Positions 1-6,218 of a DNA stretch of 10,319 nt are shown one piece after another. Source of the DNA: Peptococcaceae bacterium BRH_c23 (GTDB taxonomy: Bacteria; Bacillota_B; Desulfitobacteriia; Desulfitobacteriales; Desulfitobacteriaceae); assembly GCA_000961805.1 (NCBI GenBank), contig LADV01000193.1:1-10319 (forward strand), in the 5' to 3' direction. The position numbers and the translations under genes were made by a program. The number at the start of each line of letters is the position of its first letter. Position 1 is the stretch's first letter. The notes below the pieces were generated by a model that worked only from the letters and a program-made list of their open reading frames with translations, was not told the DNA's origin and did not search any database.

Positions 1-373
1 GCCCCCGACCAGTATGACCTGGCTGAGCTCCTCTTTTTCTTAAACCATCACCTTGTTGAGTGATTCCAGAATCATACGCATCCGCATCCTTGTCAACCAC
101 GACTCCATCCTTGGAAGCAAGATAGAGCCGTTCTGACGAAGGGGCAAAGAGATCACCTTGGAGATTACGAATTTTCGCTTCCATCTCTTCGAGACGAGCG
201 TCACGGTCAGCAATTTCTTGCTTTAAAACAGCCGTTTCTTCCGCAAGTTTCTTGACATACGCCTTTAAAGCGTTGACCGGACCACATTCAGGGAAAGTGC
301 ATAGAGGTTTCTTCGTTCTTGGTTTTCTCTTTGATGAAGTTGTAGGTAGCTTTTCACGATCATCTGTACTCAT
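1..373 (-). CDS. IS66-type transposase, N-terminal part (cut by window edge)
   Basis: The minus strand is open from an ATG at 373 to the window edge, about 124 codons. The protein starts MSTDDREKLP, has a basic stretch, and then a heptad-like coiled coil at about residues 35-75 (LKAYVKKLAEETAVLKQEIA and on). This is followed by DLFAPSSERLYL and, at the edge, LRKRGAQPGHTGRG. A coiled coil followed by an SSER-type segment and a basic R-G-x-QPGH motif is the usual N-terminus of IS66-family transposases (TnpC type). The DDE catalytic domain would lie outside the window. No tnpA/tnpB-like ORFs precede it, which would fit the single-ORF ISBst12-like subgroup. No good Shine-Dalgarno is visible, so the exact start is uncertain. 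The element's end is probably at about 457, inside the neighbouring AlbA_2 gene. Whether the element is complete cannot be judged. Confidence 0.72.
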   Translation of the reverse strand, partial: MSTDDREKLPTTSSKRKPRTKKPLCTFPECGPVNALKAYVKKLAEETAVLKQEIADRDARLEEMEAKIRNLQGDLFAPSSERLYLASKDGVVVDKDADAYDSGITQQGDGLRKRGAQPGHTGRG

Positions 374-457
374 GCTTCAATTATGCCATAGAATTCTCAT
401 TGTAGCCAGCAGAATTTTATTCAGTTATTTTGAGGGAAGGCCTCTTGAATGGTTTAC
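374..457 (-). mobile_element. Probable terminal region of the IS66-type element
   Basis: Read on the minus strand, the stretch upstream of the transposase begins GTAAACCATTCAAGAGG at 457. IS66-family elements usually begin with GTAA, and this GTAA falls exactly where the AlbA_2 reading frame stops (CAG then TAA). The simplest reading is that the element's end starts at 457 and supplied the stop codon to the interrupted gene. The other end is outside the window, so neither the inverted repeat partner nor the expected 8-bp target duplication can be verified. Confidence 0.45.
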
Positions 458-1077
458 TGAATACGTACCAATAATTTATATGAAGAATAATCAGCAGGTA
501 TCATTGAGTCATTAATCACAGTTACTTCAAGTTTTATTGGAGCGGAATAAGTATCTTCTGTTGAGTAAACTACACTTGATATCTTTTCGTTATCTTTAAA
601 ATTACAAATTAGCCTTATTTCAGGTGAATCACTCCTGTTCATCACATCTCTTACTTCGTACTCCTCCATAGGAACAGATTCAAAATTATAGCGTTTATAA
701 AACCTTTTGTCTGCAGCCATATGGGGAGCACGTAAACTTTGCGGAATATGTACTACATAAAGAACTTTCCCCGGCCTAGATTTCCGCAATTCGATTTGGT
801 TTATTATAATCCCATCGATACGTTGATGAATTCGGGAATTTATAACCTGTTCGATCCACTCCTTAGTGATTCCATTAGGATCATATCCTTCGCTTATTCC
901 AACAGGGATATGACCATCTTCAATAATTCCATACACCAAAGTACCACCTGCAGAATTTGCGAAAGAAGAAACGTCCTTGCTTAGCTCATTCTTTTTACCA
1001 TCTGTACGTTGCAAGGCACCACATTCCTTGTAATCGAGGCTCAGGCTTTCCTTTACCTCATTTTCTATAAGAGTCAA
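454..1077 (-). pseudogene. Schlafen/AlbA_2-domain protein, 3'-truncated, start region damaged
   Basis: The frame encodes 207 residues from a TTG at 1077. The N-terminal half matches the AlbA_2 (Schlafen-like, formerly AAA_4) fold: ESLSLDYKECGAL, then KDVSSFANSAGGTLVYGIIEDG, followed by the usual strand pattern to about residue 150 (DKRFYKRYNFESVPMEEYEV). Such proteins are putative nucleic-acid-binding or nucleotide-binding proteins, common in accessory and defence loci, and their precise activity is mostly unknown. Two defects are visible. First, the frame continues upstream of the TTG as WDEDDI, which resembles the normal family N-terminus, but meets TGA at 1099-1101 with no ATG in frame. 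The nearby ATG (AAAATGGGATGAAG) is one base out of frame, so a one-base loss at the start is likely. Second, the frame ends at the GTAA that looks like the IS66 terminus, so the C-terminal part seems removed. A shortened protein from the TTG remains possible. Confidence 0.7.
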
Positions 1078-1098
1078 TATATCGTCTTCATCCCATTT

Positions 1099-1236
1099 TC
1101 AGGCTGGTTTGACCAAAATTTTAACCTCTTCTTGACCCCAAATATTACATGTCGTATAAAACGATGGATTGCCGACAGGCGTCGAAAATATCCCCAAATC
1201 CTTAGGGTTTATACAACACGTGTCGGGAATACTTCC
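1099..1236 (-). other. Leftover open frame upstream of the AlbA_2 gene
   Basis: Minus-strand frame of 45 codons between a TAA (1237-1239) and a TGA (1099-1101). It reads GSIPDTCCINPKDLGIFSTP and ends WGQEEVKILVKPA. It has no ATG and no ribosome binding site. Its TGA lies right at the expected start of the AlbA_2 protein, as would be seen if it were the 3' end of an upstream cistron in the same operon, now cut off. I recognise no family and it could be chance. Confidence 0.25.
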
Positions 1237-1343
1237 TTATCCGTGAATATGGTTTGAAACATTAACTAGTAAGGTAATTTACGAATCACTGGCAACGTTA
1301 TTAGTATTAATTCAACAAAATAATAAGTATTCCTTCATTTAGG

Positions 1344-1375
1344 ACAAACAAAAGTGATCCAAATCTTCGGATCAC
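1344..1375 (-). terminator. Rho-independent terminator after the recombinase pseudogene
   Basis: On the minus strand a perfect 7-bp stem GTGATCC / GGATCAC (1369-1375 and 1354-1360) with an 8-nt loop is followed directly by TTTTGTTTGT. It lies about 100 bases past the recombinase stop codon and fits as that gene's terminator. Confidence 0.65.
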
Positions 1376-1473
1376 AAGTTCCGTATCCTTGAGCTTGTTT
1401 TTGTTTCTGTGAAGTACATCTCCAACAACTGATGTACTCCGTCTAAGGCTTTTTACTTTTTGATGACAATCGT

Positions 1474-2940
1474 CTACATTCCAGCAGCCTTTCTGTAAGT
1501 CTTAAAAAGATTGGTCATTTTAACTGATGTCTTAAACGAGTAGATGTTATTTTTCTGCTCAAAAGAAAAGGCCACCTTGAATGTTACTTCAAGGTGGTCT
1601 TTGTAGACTATGACTTTATCGACGTAGCTGTTGATGAACTTCTTACATTCTGGGATATTCTTCTCAGTTACAAACTGCTTAAACATCTTGAACATATTCC
1701 TTAGGTTGTCCTCGGTTATCTCAACCGCTGCGTCCCTAATACTCAGTTGCTGTATAGCTATTCCCAACAACTGCTTTTCTTGCTCCAGTTCTGTCATTCG
1801 GGTCTTGAATGACTCCTGAAAAAATCCATTTTCTATAGCGTTGACGATATTGGCAATTTGATTTTTTATCTCCTTTAGCTTTACTCCCATTTCGGAAAGT
1901 TCTTTATTTATGTTAGTGTTGGACTTTAACTGGTATTCATTAAGCATCTGAACTAGATGAGGGATGGCTTTGTCATTGAACAGTCGCTGCTCTAACTGAT
2001 GCAGGACGTACATCTCGACGTACTCTCTACGGATTTCCTTATTGTCGCATTGCTTGGTTCGGTCGCGATTGCCGCAGCGATAAGTGACATATTTTGGACG
2101 GTTCTTACATTCGGGTCTGTGGTTTCCCTGGAGCGCATGACCACATTCGCCACAGAAAATCAAACCGCTGAGAAGATAGATTTCTTTAGCCTTGTAGAAT
2201 CCAGGTTGACGTTTATTGGTTGCCATTTTGACCTGAGCCTTTTGGAAGTCCTCCTTGGAGATTATGGCAGGTACTCCACCTTCAACTCTGATTATAGAAT
2301 CGTCATCTTTATCTTCATGACCATTTCTTTTACCGAATGCATCCTTACTAGCAGAACGATTGAAGACGTAGGTGCCTGAATGCTTTTCGTTCCTAAGCAG
2401 TTCATGGATGCTGTTTTTGCCGAAGGTATTGCCCCTTTTGGTTTAGAACGGTTATCATTTTTCTGTAACCGTAGCCGTCGAGATAGAGTGAGAAGACTTC
2501 GCGTACCACTTTGGCCTCAACCTCGTTAATTACATATTTTTTAGTAACGGGATCGATATCAAAGCCCAGGGGGAATCCCCCCTGTATTTTTACACTGAAA
2601 AGCATTTTCCTTCATGCCCTTCATAACCTCTCTGGCAAGGTTTTTAGAGTAGTATTCTGCCATTCCTTCGAGAAGTGACTCCAAGATGATTGATTCAGGA
2701 CTACCATCTAGATTTTCTGTAACAGAGAGGAGCCTAATGCCGTTCCTTTTGAGCCTTTGCTTATAGCTAGAGCTATCGTACTTATCATGACTGAAGCGGT
2801 CTAACTTGTGGACGAAGAGTACATCAAAGAGGCCTTGGCTACTCTCTTGAATCATTTGTTGAAACTCGGGGCGCTTATCGGTGGGTGCTGACTTTGCTTT
2901 GTCGGCGTAAATCTTAACAACATCGTAGCCGTAAGACGTT
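1474..2940 (-). pseudogene. Large serine recombinase (resolvase/integrase family), decayed
   Basis: Three minus-strand frames join into one large serine recombinase. The first (about 2940 to 2565) carries the latter part of the catalytic domain: YGYDVVKIYADKAKSAPTDK, then FVHKLDRFSHDKYDS, then ITENLDGSPE-like SVTENLDGSPESIILESLLEG. The second (about 2570 to 2435) begins the Recombinase domain: GFDIDPVTKKYVINEVEAKV and LDGYGYRKMITVLNQKG. The third (about 2435 to 1474) continues NTFGKNSIHELLRNEKHSGT. It then has a zinc beta-ribbon (LIFCGECGHAL with further Cys in YRCGNRDRTKQC), a coiled-coil stretch and a C-terminal tail. Defects: the first 30-40 residues, including the catalytic Ser of the YxRVS-type motif, are absent; one base is missing in the run of G/C near 2565-2575; the frame shifts again near 2430-2440. 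The homology stops sharply at about 2940. It cannot make an active recombinase. Confidence 0.85.
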
Positions 2941-3307
2941 TGGAAATGTAGTACAGTTATTTATCCGAATATCGAAAATAGTTCTATCAATATATAAAGG
3001 GTCCAATCATTTTACTTGGCCATGCCTTGAGAGTCTTCGAATGCATGAGGCTTATGCTTTGCGCAGATTAACAAAAGGCAGCATACATTGTATTTTAGGT
3101 ATTATCATACCCATAGCAGGATATGAAGAGCAAGCTTCAAAAATGGCGTATTAATTATAATGCAAAGAAATTTTGCGTAAAAAGGTTTGGATGAGGTATT
3201 TTTTGCTAATAATTTTATATATATGAAAATAAATATTGCGTATTTAGGCGGTGGGCGTTATGATGGTGATAAGGATTATACCGCAGGGTAAAGAGAGGCG
3301 GGGAAAT
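2941..3307. other. Intergenic stretch between recombinase remnant and ATPase gene
   Basis: No convincing gene. Homology to the recombinase ends at about 2940 and the missing recombinase N-terminus is not found here. A 37-codon plus-strand frame (MHEAYALRRLTKGSIHCILG and on, about 3045-3155) has no ribosome binding site and no recognisable family. The last 150 bases are very AT-rich (TTTTATATATATGAAAATAAATA around 3210-3235) and probably hold the promoter of the ATPase/TOPRIM operon, but no clear -35/-10 pair with normal spacing stands out. Confidence 0.5.
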
Positions 3308-4603
3308 ATGAAACTCTGTAAAATCTCAATCGATGGATTTAGAAACATTAAAATGTCAGAAATAATTTGTAGTGAGTTGGTTGCCTTAGTGTCATTGAAT
3401 AGTTACGGCAAGTCTAACTTACTTCAGGCAATTGATTTTGGTGTAGATTTCATTAGAAGAAATGAGGACATTAAGAAAAATATGATGTCCTGGACGAAGG
3501 GCATTCCCTTAAATAAGAGTATGCCTTCAAAGGATTTTCGAATAGAGTTTGAAATGAAGACATCAATAGATGAAAGTACATATCTTGTATTATATGGATA
3601 TCAATTTAAGTGGGTAAGAGATGACGAAACAGGTGCGCGTATTGTTGGTGAGTGGCTAAAAGTAAAACTGGATGAAAAAAATCAAAAGTATAAAGTACTG
3701 ATAAAAAGAGACATGAATAAGGCATTCTATTGTAGTACTGAAACGGGGAGATGTAATAGTAAGGTTAAGATAGAAGATAACGATTTAATTATTAACAAAT
3801 TAAAGGCATTTGATTCCCTGTATTACTACGATATTATAAAAAGAATTAATGGTTTAAGGGTTTATATTGAGCGACATTTGGATGCAAGCGATTCCTATAG
3901 TCCTAATCCGCTAATTCGTACGAATGTGGATGCGTTGGAAATGGAAGGAAACAATCTACCTCGAGAAATTTTTAATCTAAAAAAGCTACATCCCGAAAAA
4001 TATGAGTTACTTATGAATGCTTTTATGCAACTTTTTCCACAAATTACAGACATTGATGTCCAAGAAGTTAGTGTAAAAACAAAGTTAGAGAATAAAATTC
4101 CAGATGATCTGCCGTTTAAATTAAGTAAGGAAGTGTATATTTTATATGTAAGTGATAATAACCTAAATCAACCAATTAGTTTTGAAGATATGTCTGATGG
4201 CGTCAAAAGAGTATTTTTATTGTTAACAAATATCATCATTGCTGACATAAATAATCTTTCACTTATTGCAGTTGAAGAACCTGAAAACTCAATTCATCCA
4301 AGTCTACTGCAAAACTATTTAAGAGTGGTGACACAACTGTTAGGAGAGACGAGGATTATTATTACCAGCCACTCTCCTTATATTATTCAATATCTCGAGC
4401 CACATAACATATATATGGGAATTCCAGGTAAATATGGTGTTGCACAATTTAAAAGAATACGGACAGCTGCCCAAAAAGCACTAATTAATGATGCCTCTAA
4501 CTCGGAAATGTCGACTGGGGACTATTTGTTTGAATTACTTAGTGGTACTGAAGAGGATATAAAGATTATTGAACAATACTTGGAGACTGAGAATAATGAG
4601 TAG
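3308..4603 (+). CDS. AAA/ABC-type ATPase (RecF/OLD-like), first gene of a putative defence pair
   Basis: The protein has 431 residues starting MKLCKISIDGFRNIKMSEI, the typical opening of SMC/RecF/OLD-type ATPases (a short strand, then the FRN turn). The Walker A is ALVSLNSYGKSNLL (K35, S36), with Ser where the first Gly of GxNxxGKS normally stands. A signature-like FEDMSDGVKRVFLLL lies at 292-306, Walker B LSLIAVEEPENSIHP has E323 and E324, and the switch histidine is in TSHSPYII (H355). Length and layout fit the AAA_15/AAA_21 group. I chose ATG 3308 because AGGCGG (3296-3301) lies 6 bases ahead. An in-frame GTG at 3251 would add 19 residues before the conserved start and has no better site. 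The gene overlaps the next by 8 bases (ATGAGTAG), so translation is probably coupled. The likely role is to power or gate the TOPRIM-like partner; phage defence is inferred from gene pairing, not shown. Confidence 0.88.
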   Translation: MKLCKISIDGFRNIKMSEIICSELVALVSLNSYGKSNLLQAIDFGVDFIRRNEDIKKNMMSWTKGIPLNKSMPSKDFRIEFEMKTSIDESTYLVLYGYQFKWVRDDETGARIVGEWLKVKLDEKNQKYKVLIKRDMNKAFYCSTETGRCNSKVKIEDNDLIINKLKAFDSLYYYDIIKRINGLRVYIERHLDASDSYSPNPLIRTNVDALEMEGNNLPREIFNLKKLHPEKYELLMNAFMQLFPQITDIDVQEVSVKTKLENKIPDDLPFKLSKEVYILYVSDNNLNQPISFEDMSDGVKRVFLLLTNIIIADINNLSLIAVEEPENSIHPSLLQNYLRVVTQLLGETRIIITSHSPYIIQYLEPHNIYMGIPGKYGVAQFKRIRTAAQKALINDASNSEMSTGDYLFELLSGTEEDIKIIEQYLETENNE

Positions 4604-5222
4604 GGGTATCGTAATTTTTATTGAAGGAGATACGGAGGTAGAGTTTTATACTAAGCTCATTGATCAGCTTCACACATTTGCCCCGGGACAAAGATTTAAA
4701 GTCGATAAATTGATTATAAGAAACCTCAAAGGTATTGGAAATTACAAAAATCGGGCAAAAAGGATATTTGAAAACGAAGTTATTAGCAGAAACCCAGGTG
4801 TGAACTTTACCGTAGTATTGTGCTATGATACAGACGTGTTTGATCTCTCTGCAAAACCGCCAGTGGTATGGTCTGAAGTCGAACAGCAGCTAAAGGCAAG
4901 TGGTGCCAATAAAATCATCCACGTAAAAGCTAAACGAACCATCGAAAATTGGTTCTTGTATGATGCGAAAGGGATACTCCGATATCTTAGATTACCAGAA
5001 GACTCAAAGATCCCTATAAATGGTGGGGCGGATGTTATTAAAACCCTTTATAAAAAGGCTGGTAAAGTTTATATCAAAGGCTCTGCTACTAAAGGATTTG
5101 TAGATGCTTTAGATATTAAAGCAATAATGATTTTGATTTGTCATGAACTTAAAAAACTATGTAAAGAACTAGGGATGAAATGTTCAGGCAATAAGTGCAG
5201 AGGAAATGGAGAGCAATTGTAA
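4596..5222 (+). CDS. TOPRIM-like putative nuclease, partner of the ATPase
   Basis: The protein has 208 residues. It opens with MSRGIVIFIEGDTEVEFYTK, a hydrophobic strand followed by EGxTE (E10). A second strand ends FTVVLCYDTDVFDL with D78 and D80. Glutamate after the first strand and a DxD after a later one is the TOPRIM metal-binding pattern, and EGxTE openings also mark RloB-like and DUF4276-like proteins. Further on are KRTIENWFLYDAKGILRYL (113-131), like the E/W segment of those families, and a Lys-rich tail (CHELKKLCKELGMKC). The likely role is metal-dependent nucleic-acid cleavage controlled by the upstream ATPase. The start is ATG 4596, inside the ATPase stop region; an earlier in-frame start at 4569 would add nine residues before the conserved strand. 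The gene is intact, and both genes are AT-rich compared with the far right of the window. The exact family (RloB, DUF4276, AriB-like or unnamed) is uncertain. Confidence 0.75.
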   Translation: MSRGIVIFIEGDTEVEFYTKLIDQLHTFAPGQRFKVDKLIIRNLKGIGNYKNRAKRIFENEVISRNPGVNFTVVLCYDTDVFDLSAKPPVVWSEVEQQLKASGANKIIHVKAKRTIENWFLYDAKGILRYLRLPEDSKIPINGGADVIKTLYKKAGKVYIKGSATKGFVDALDIKAIMILICHELKKLCKELGMKCSGNKCRGNGEQL

Positions 5223-5223
5223 T

Positions 5224-5245
5224 CCCAGCCTTTTTGGGTTTCTCT
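5224..5245 (+). terminator. Weak possible terminator after the TOPRIM gene
   Basis: Right after the stop codon CCCA (5224-5227) can pair with TGGG (5235-5238), followed by TTTCTCTT. The stem is only four base pairs, so this is weak, but the position is right for the end of the ATPase/TOPRIM operon. Confidence 0.3.
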
Positions 5246-5555
5246 TCAATAAATTCCACCGTAAATGTTTCGCTGGTGACATTATTAATAAGTACTCGCT
5301 CTTATCTAGGTAGTATTATTTCGTATTGCATATTAGTTTGCTAGAATACGTTTTCAGAAAAGGATAGCTTTCTTTCACAGAACTTTCGCACTTTACAATA
5401 TTATTTCAGTATGCTACTCTTAATTTAGTTGTGAATTGACGCTGGTTGGGGCAGCGTATGTGTCGGGTGTGCTACTTTTAGAAGTATTGGCTGGGTTGGT
5501 AATACTTTTTTTGGCAAGAGAGTTCGTATTAGGTAAACAAACGGGGGTGGATAGT

Positions 5556-5654
5556 ATGAATAAGACTAATCAAATGACTGGTTATACTTTTAGTGTTGTT
5601 GATACTTTTTGGGCTATTGGTTGTAGCGGAGTAGCTAACGCCCTAGCAGCGTGA
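5556..5654 (+). CDS. Small hydrophobic peptide of 32 aa, unknown function
   Basis: An ATG at 5556 follows GGGGGTGG (5543-5550) at five bases. It opens a 32-codon frame MNKTNQMTGYTFSVVDTFWA followed by IGCSGVANALAA and TGA, with a strong terminator 48 bases later, so this looks like a complete mini-transcription unit. The peptide has a polar start, a hydrophobic body and one cysteine. The same frame is open 40 codons further up from a TTG at 5436, encoding a good membrane segment (GVLLLEVLAGLVILFLAREF), but without a ribosome binding site there. The product may therefore be a 32-aa peptide, or a 72-aa single-pass membrane protein. I recognise no family. A signalling peptide, small toxin or bacteriocin-like peptide are guesses; a chance ORF is possible. 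Confidence 0.4.
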   Translation: MNKTNQMTGYTFSVVDTFWAIGCSGVANALAA

Positions 5655-5701
5655 GTTCACAACTTGCCAAAGGAACTATCCCCCTCCCCCTCACAAAATA
5701 G

Positions 5702-5724
5702 GGCTGCAGTAATGCAGTCTTTTT
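5702..5724 (+). terminator. Rho-independent terminator after the small-peptide ORF
   Basis: GGCTGCA (5702-5708) pairs with TGCAGTC (5713-5719) around a GTAA loop (one G-T pair), followed by TTTTT. It is short, compact and well placed downstream of the 32-aa ORF. Confidence 0.75.
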
Positions 5725-5768
5725 ATGTTGCCTGAATAGATTTGCTTTTATGATAATTTTCTTATCGT

Positions 5769-5824
5769 GGGTTTGGATAGGTGTGCCTCGCCTCCGCCAT
5801 CTAAACCCTCGAATTTAGGCGGAG
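5769..5824 (+). ncRNA. Structured leader with two competing hairpins
   Basis: GGGTTTGGAT (5769-5778) can pair with ATCTAAACCC (5799-5808) over ten positions with one G-T. Part of that right arm can instead form a two-part hairpin: CTCCGC (5792-5797) with GCGGAG (5819-5824), and CTAAA (5801-5805) with TTTAG (5814-5818). The two folds exclude each other, and a strong terminator hairpin follows at 5835. This is the layout of an attenuator or riboswitch leader for the phnA-like gene, though it matches no riboswitch class whose consensus I can recall. It could also be a mobile-element end or a repeat. There is nothing coding in 5725-5920. Confidence 0.4.
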
Positions 5825-5834
5825 ATACATAACG

Positions 5835-5878
5835 AAAGCCTTGAGGTACATCAAGTTGTACGACTCAAGGCTTTTTTT
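5835..5878 (+). terminator. Strong intrinsic terminator ahead of the phnA-like gene
   Basis: An 11-bp stem AAAGCCTTGAG / CTCAAGGCTTT (5835-5845, 5864-5874) has an inner GTAC/GTAC stem and ends in seven T residues (5872-5878). It lies 60 bases before the phnA-like ribosome binding site. It is therefore either the end of an upstream transcript or the switchable terminator of a leader. Confidence 0.75.
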
Positions 5879-5941
5879 GATTTTCAGAGGGAAATTTACA
5901 TTCAGACCATCACCAATTAAATGAATGGAGGAAATGAATTA

Positions 5942-6175
5942 ATGGCTGATTTTCCAAATTGCCCAACATGTAATTCAGGATACACTTACGAAGATGGAAA
6001 TGGTTTAGTTTGCCCAGAATGTGGCCATGAGTGGACTTTAGAATCAAACACCGAAAGCAATGAAGATAACAAGATTGTTAAAGATGCAAATGGGAATGTC
6101 TTAAACGATGGCCTCTTTGTGCCCTGCTCAACCAAGGAAATTACTACCTTTATTCATAGCAACAGTATGATATAA
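5942..6175 (+). pseudogene. phnA: PhnA/YjdM-type zinc-ribbon protein, C-terminal half lost
   Basis: ATG 5942 follows GGAGG (5927-5931) at ten bases; the in-frame ATG at 5921 lies ahead of that site. The protein starts MADFPNCPTCNSGYTYEDGN, then LVCPECGHEW (zinc ligands C7, C10, C24, C27) and KIVKDANGNVLNDG to residue 57. This is a close match to the N-terminal half of YjdM/PhnA, a small zinc-ribbon protein of about 110 residues with poorly understood function despite its 'alkylphosphonate utilization' label. After residue 57 (about 6112) the expected D-S-V-x-x-I-K-D-L-K segment is replaced by LFVPCSTKEITTFIHSNSMI with no family resemblance, and the missing half is not found in another frame. 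The junction is probably a deletion or insertion end joining phnA to the promoter region of the LuxR gene. A folded zinc ribbon could still be made. Confidence 0.8.
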
Positions 6176-6176
6176 T
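6168..6176 (+). promoter_or_regulatory. Extended -10 promoter for the MalT-like regulator gene
   Basis: TGATATAAT ends at 6176: a perfect TATAAT (6171-6176) preceded by TG at the extended -10 position, with a weak TTTATT-like -35 about 16 bases upstream. Transcription would begin near 6183 and give a leader of about 36 bases before the ATG at 6219. The element lies inside the altered tail of the phnA-like frame. Confidence 0.5.
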
Positions 6177-6218
6177 AAAAATTACTTATATTCTGTCGAA
6201 TCAAGGTGGTGACCTAAT

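Noticed and set aside
252..515. Plus-strand frame of 87 codons
   Set aside because: It runs opposite the IS66-type transposase 5' end and the AlbA_2 3' end; no ribosome binding site and no family resemblance.
739..1257. Two plus-strand frames of about 80 codons
   Set aside because: They lie antisense to the AlbA_2 frame and its upstream leftover, without ribosome binding sites.
1999..2379. Plus-strand frame of 126 codons
   Set aside because: It is the antisense of the zinc-ribbon part of the recombinase, whose minus-strand homology is clear.
3045..3155. 37-codon plus-strand frame starting MHEAYALRRL
   Set aside because: No ribosome binding site and no recognisable family; kept only as a note in the intergenic entry.
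5769..5878. Fluoride, TPP, cobalamin, purine, guanidine or T-box leader
   Set aside because: I looked for the conserved core sequences of these classes as I remember them and none is present; structure alone was kept as an unnamed leader.
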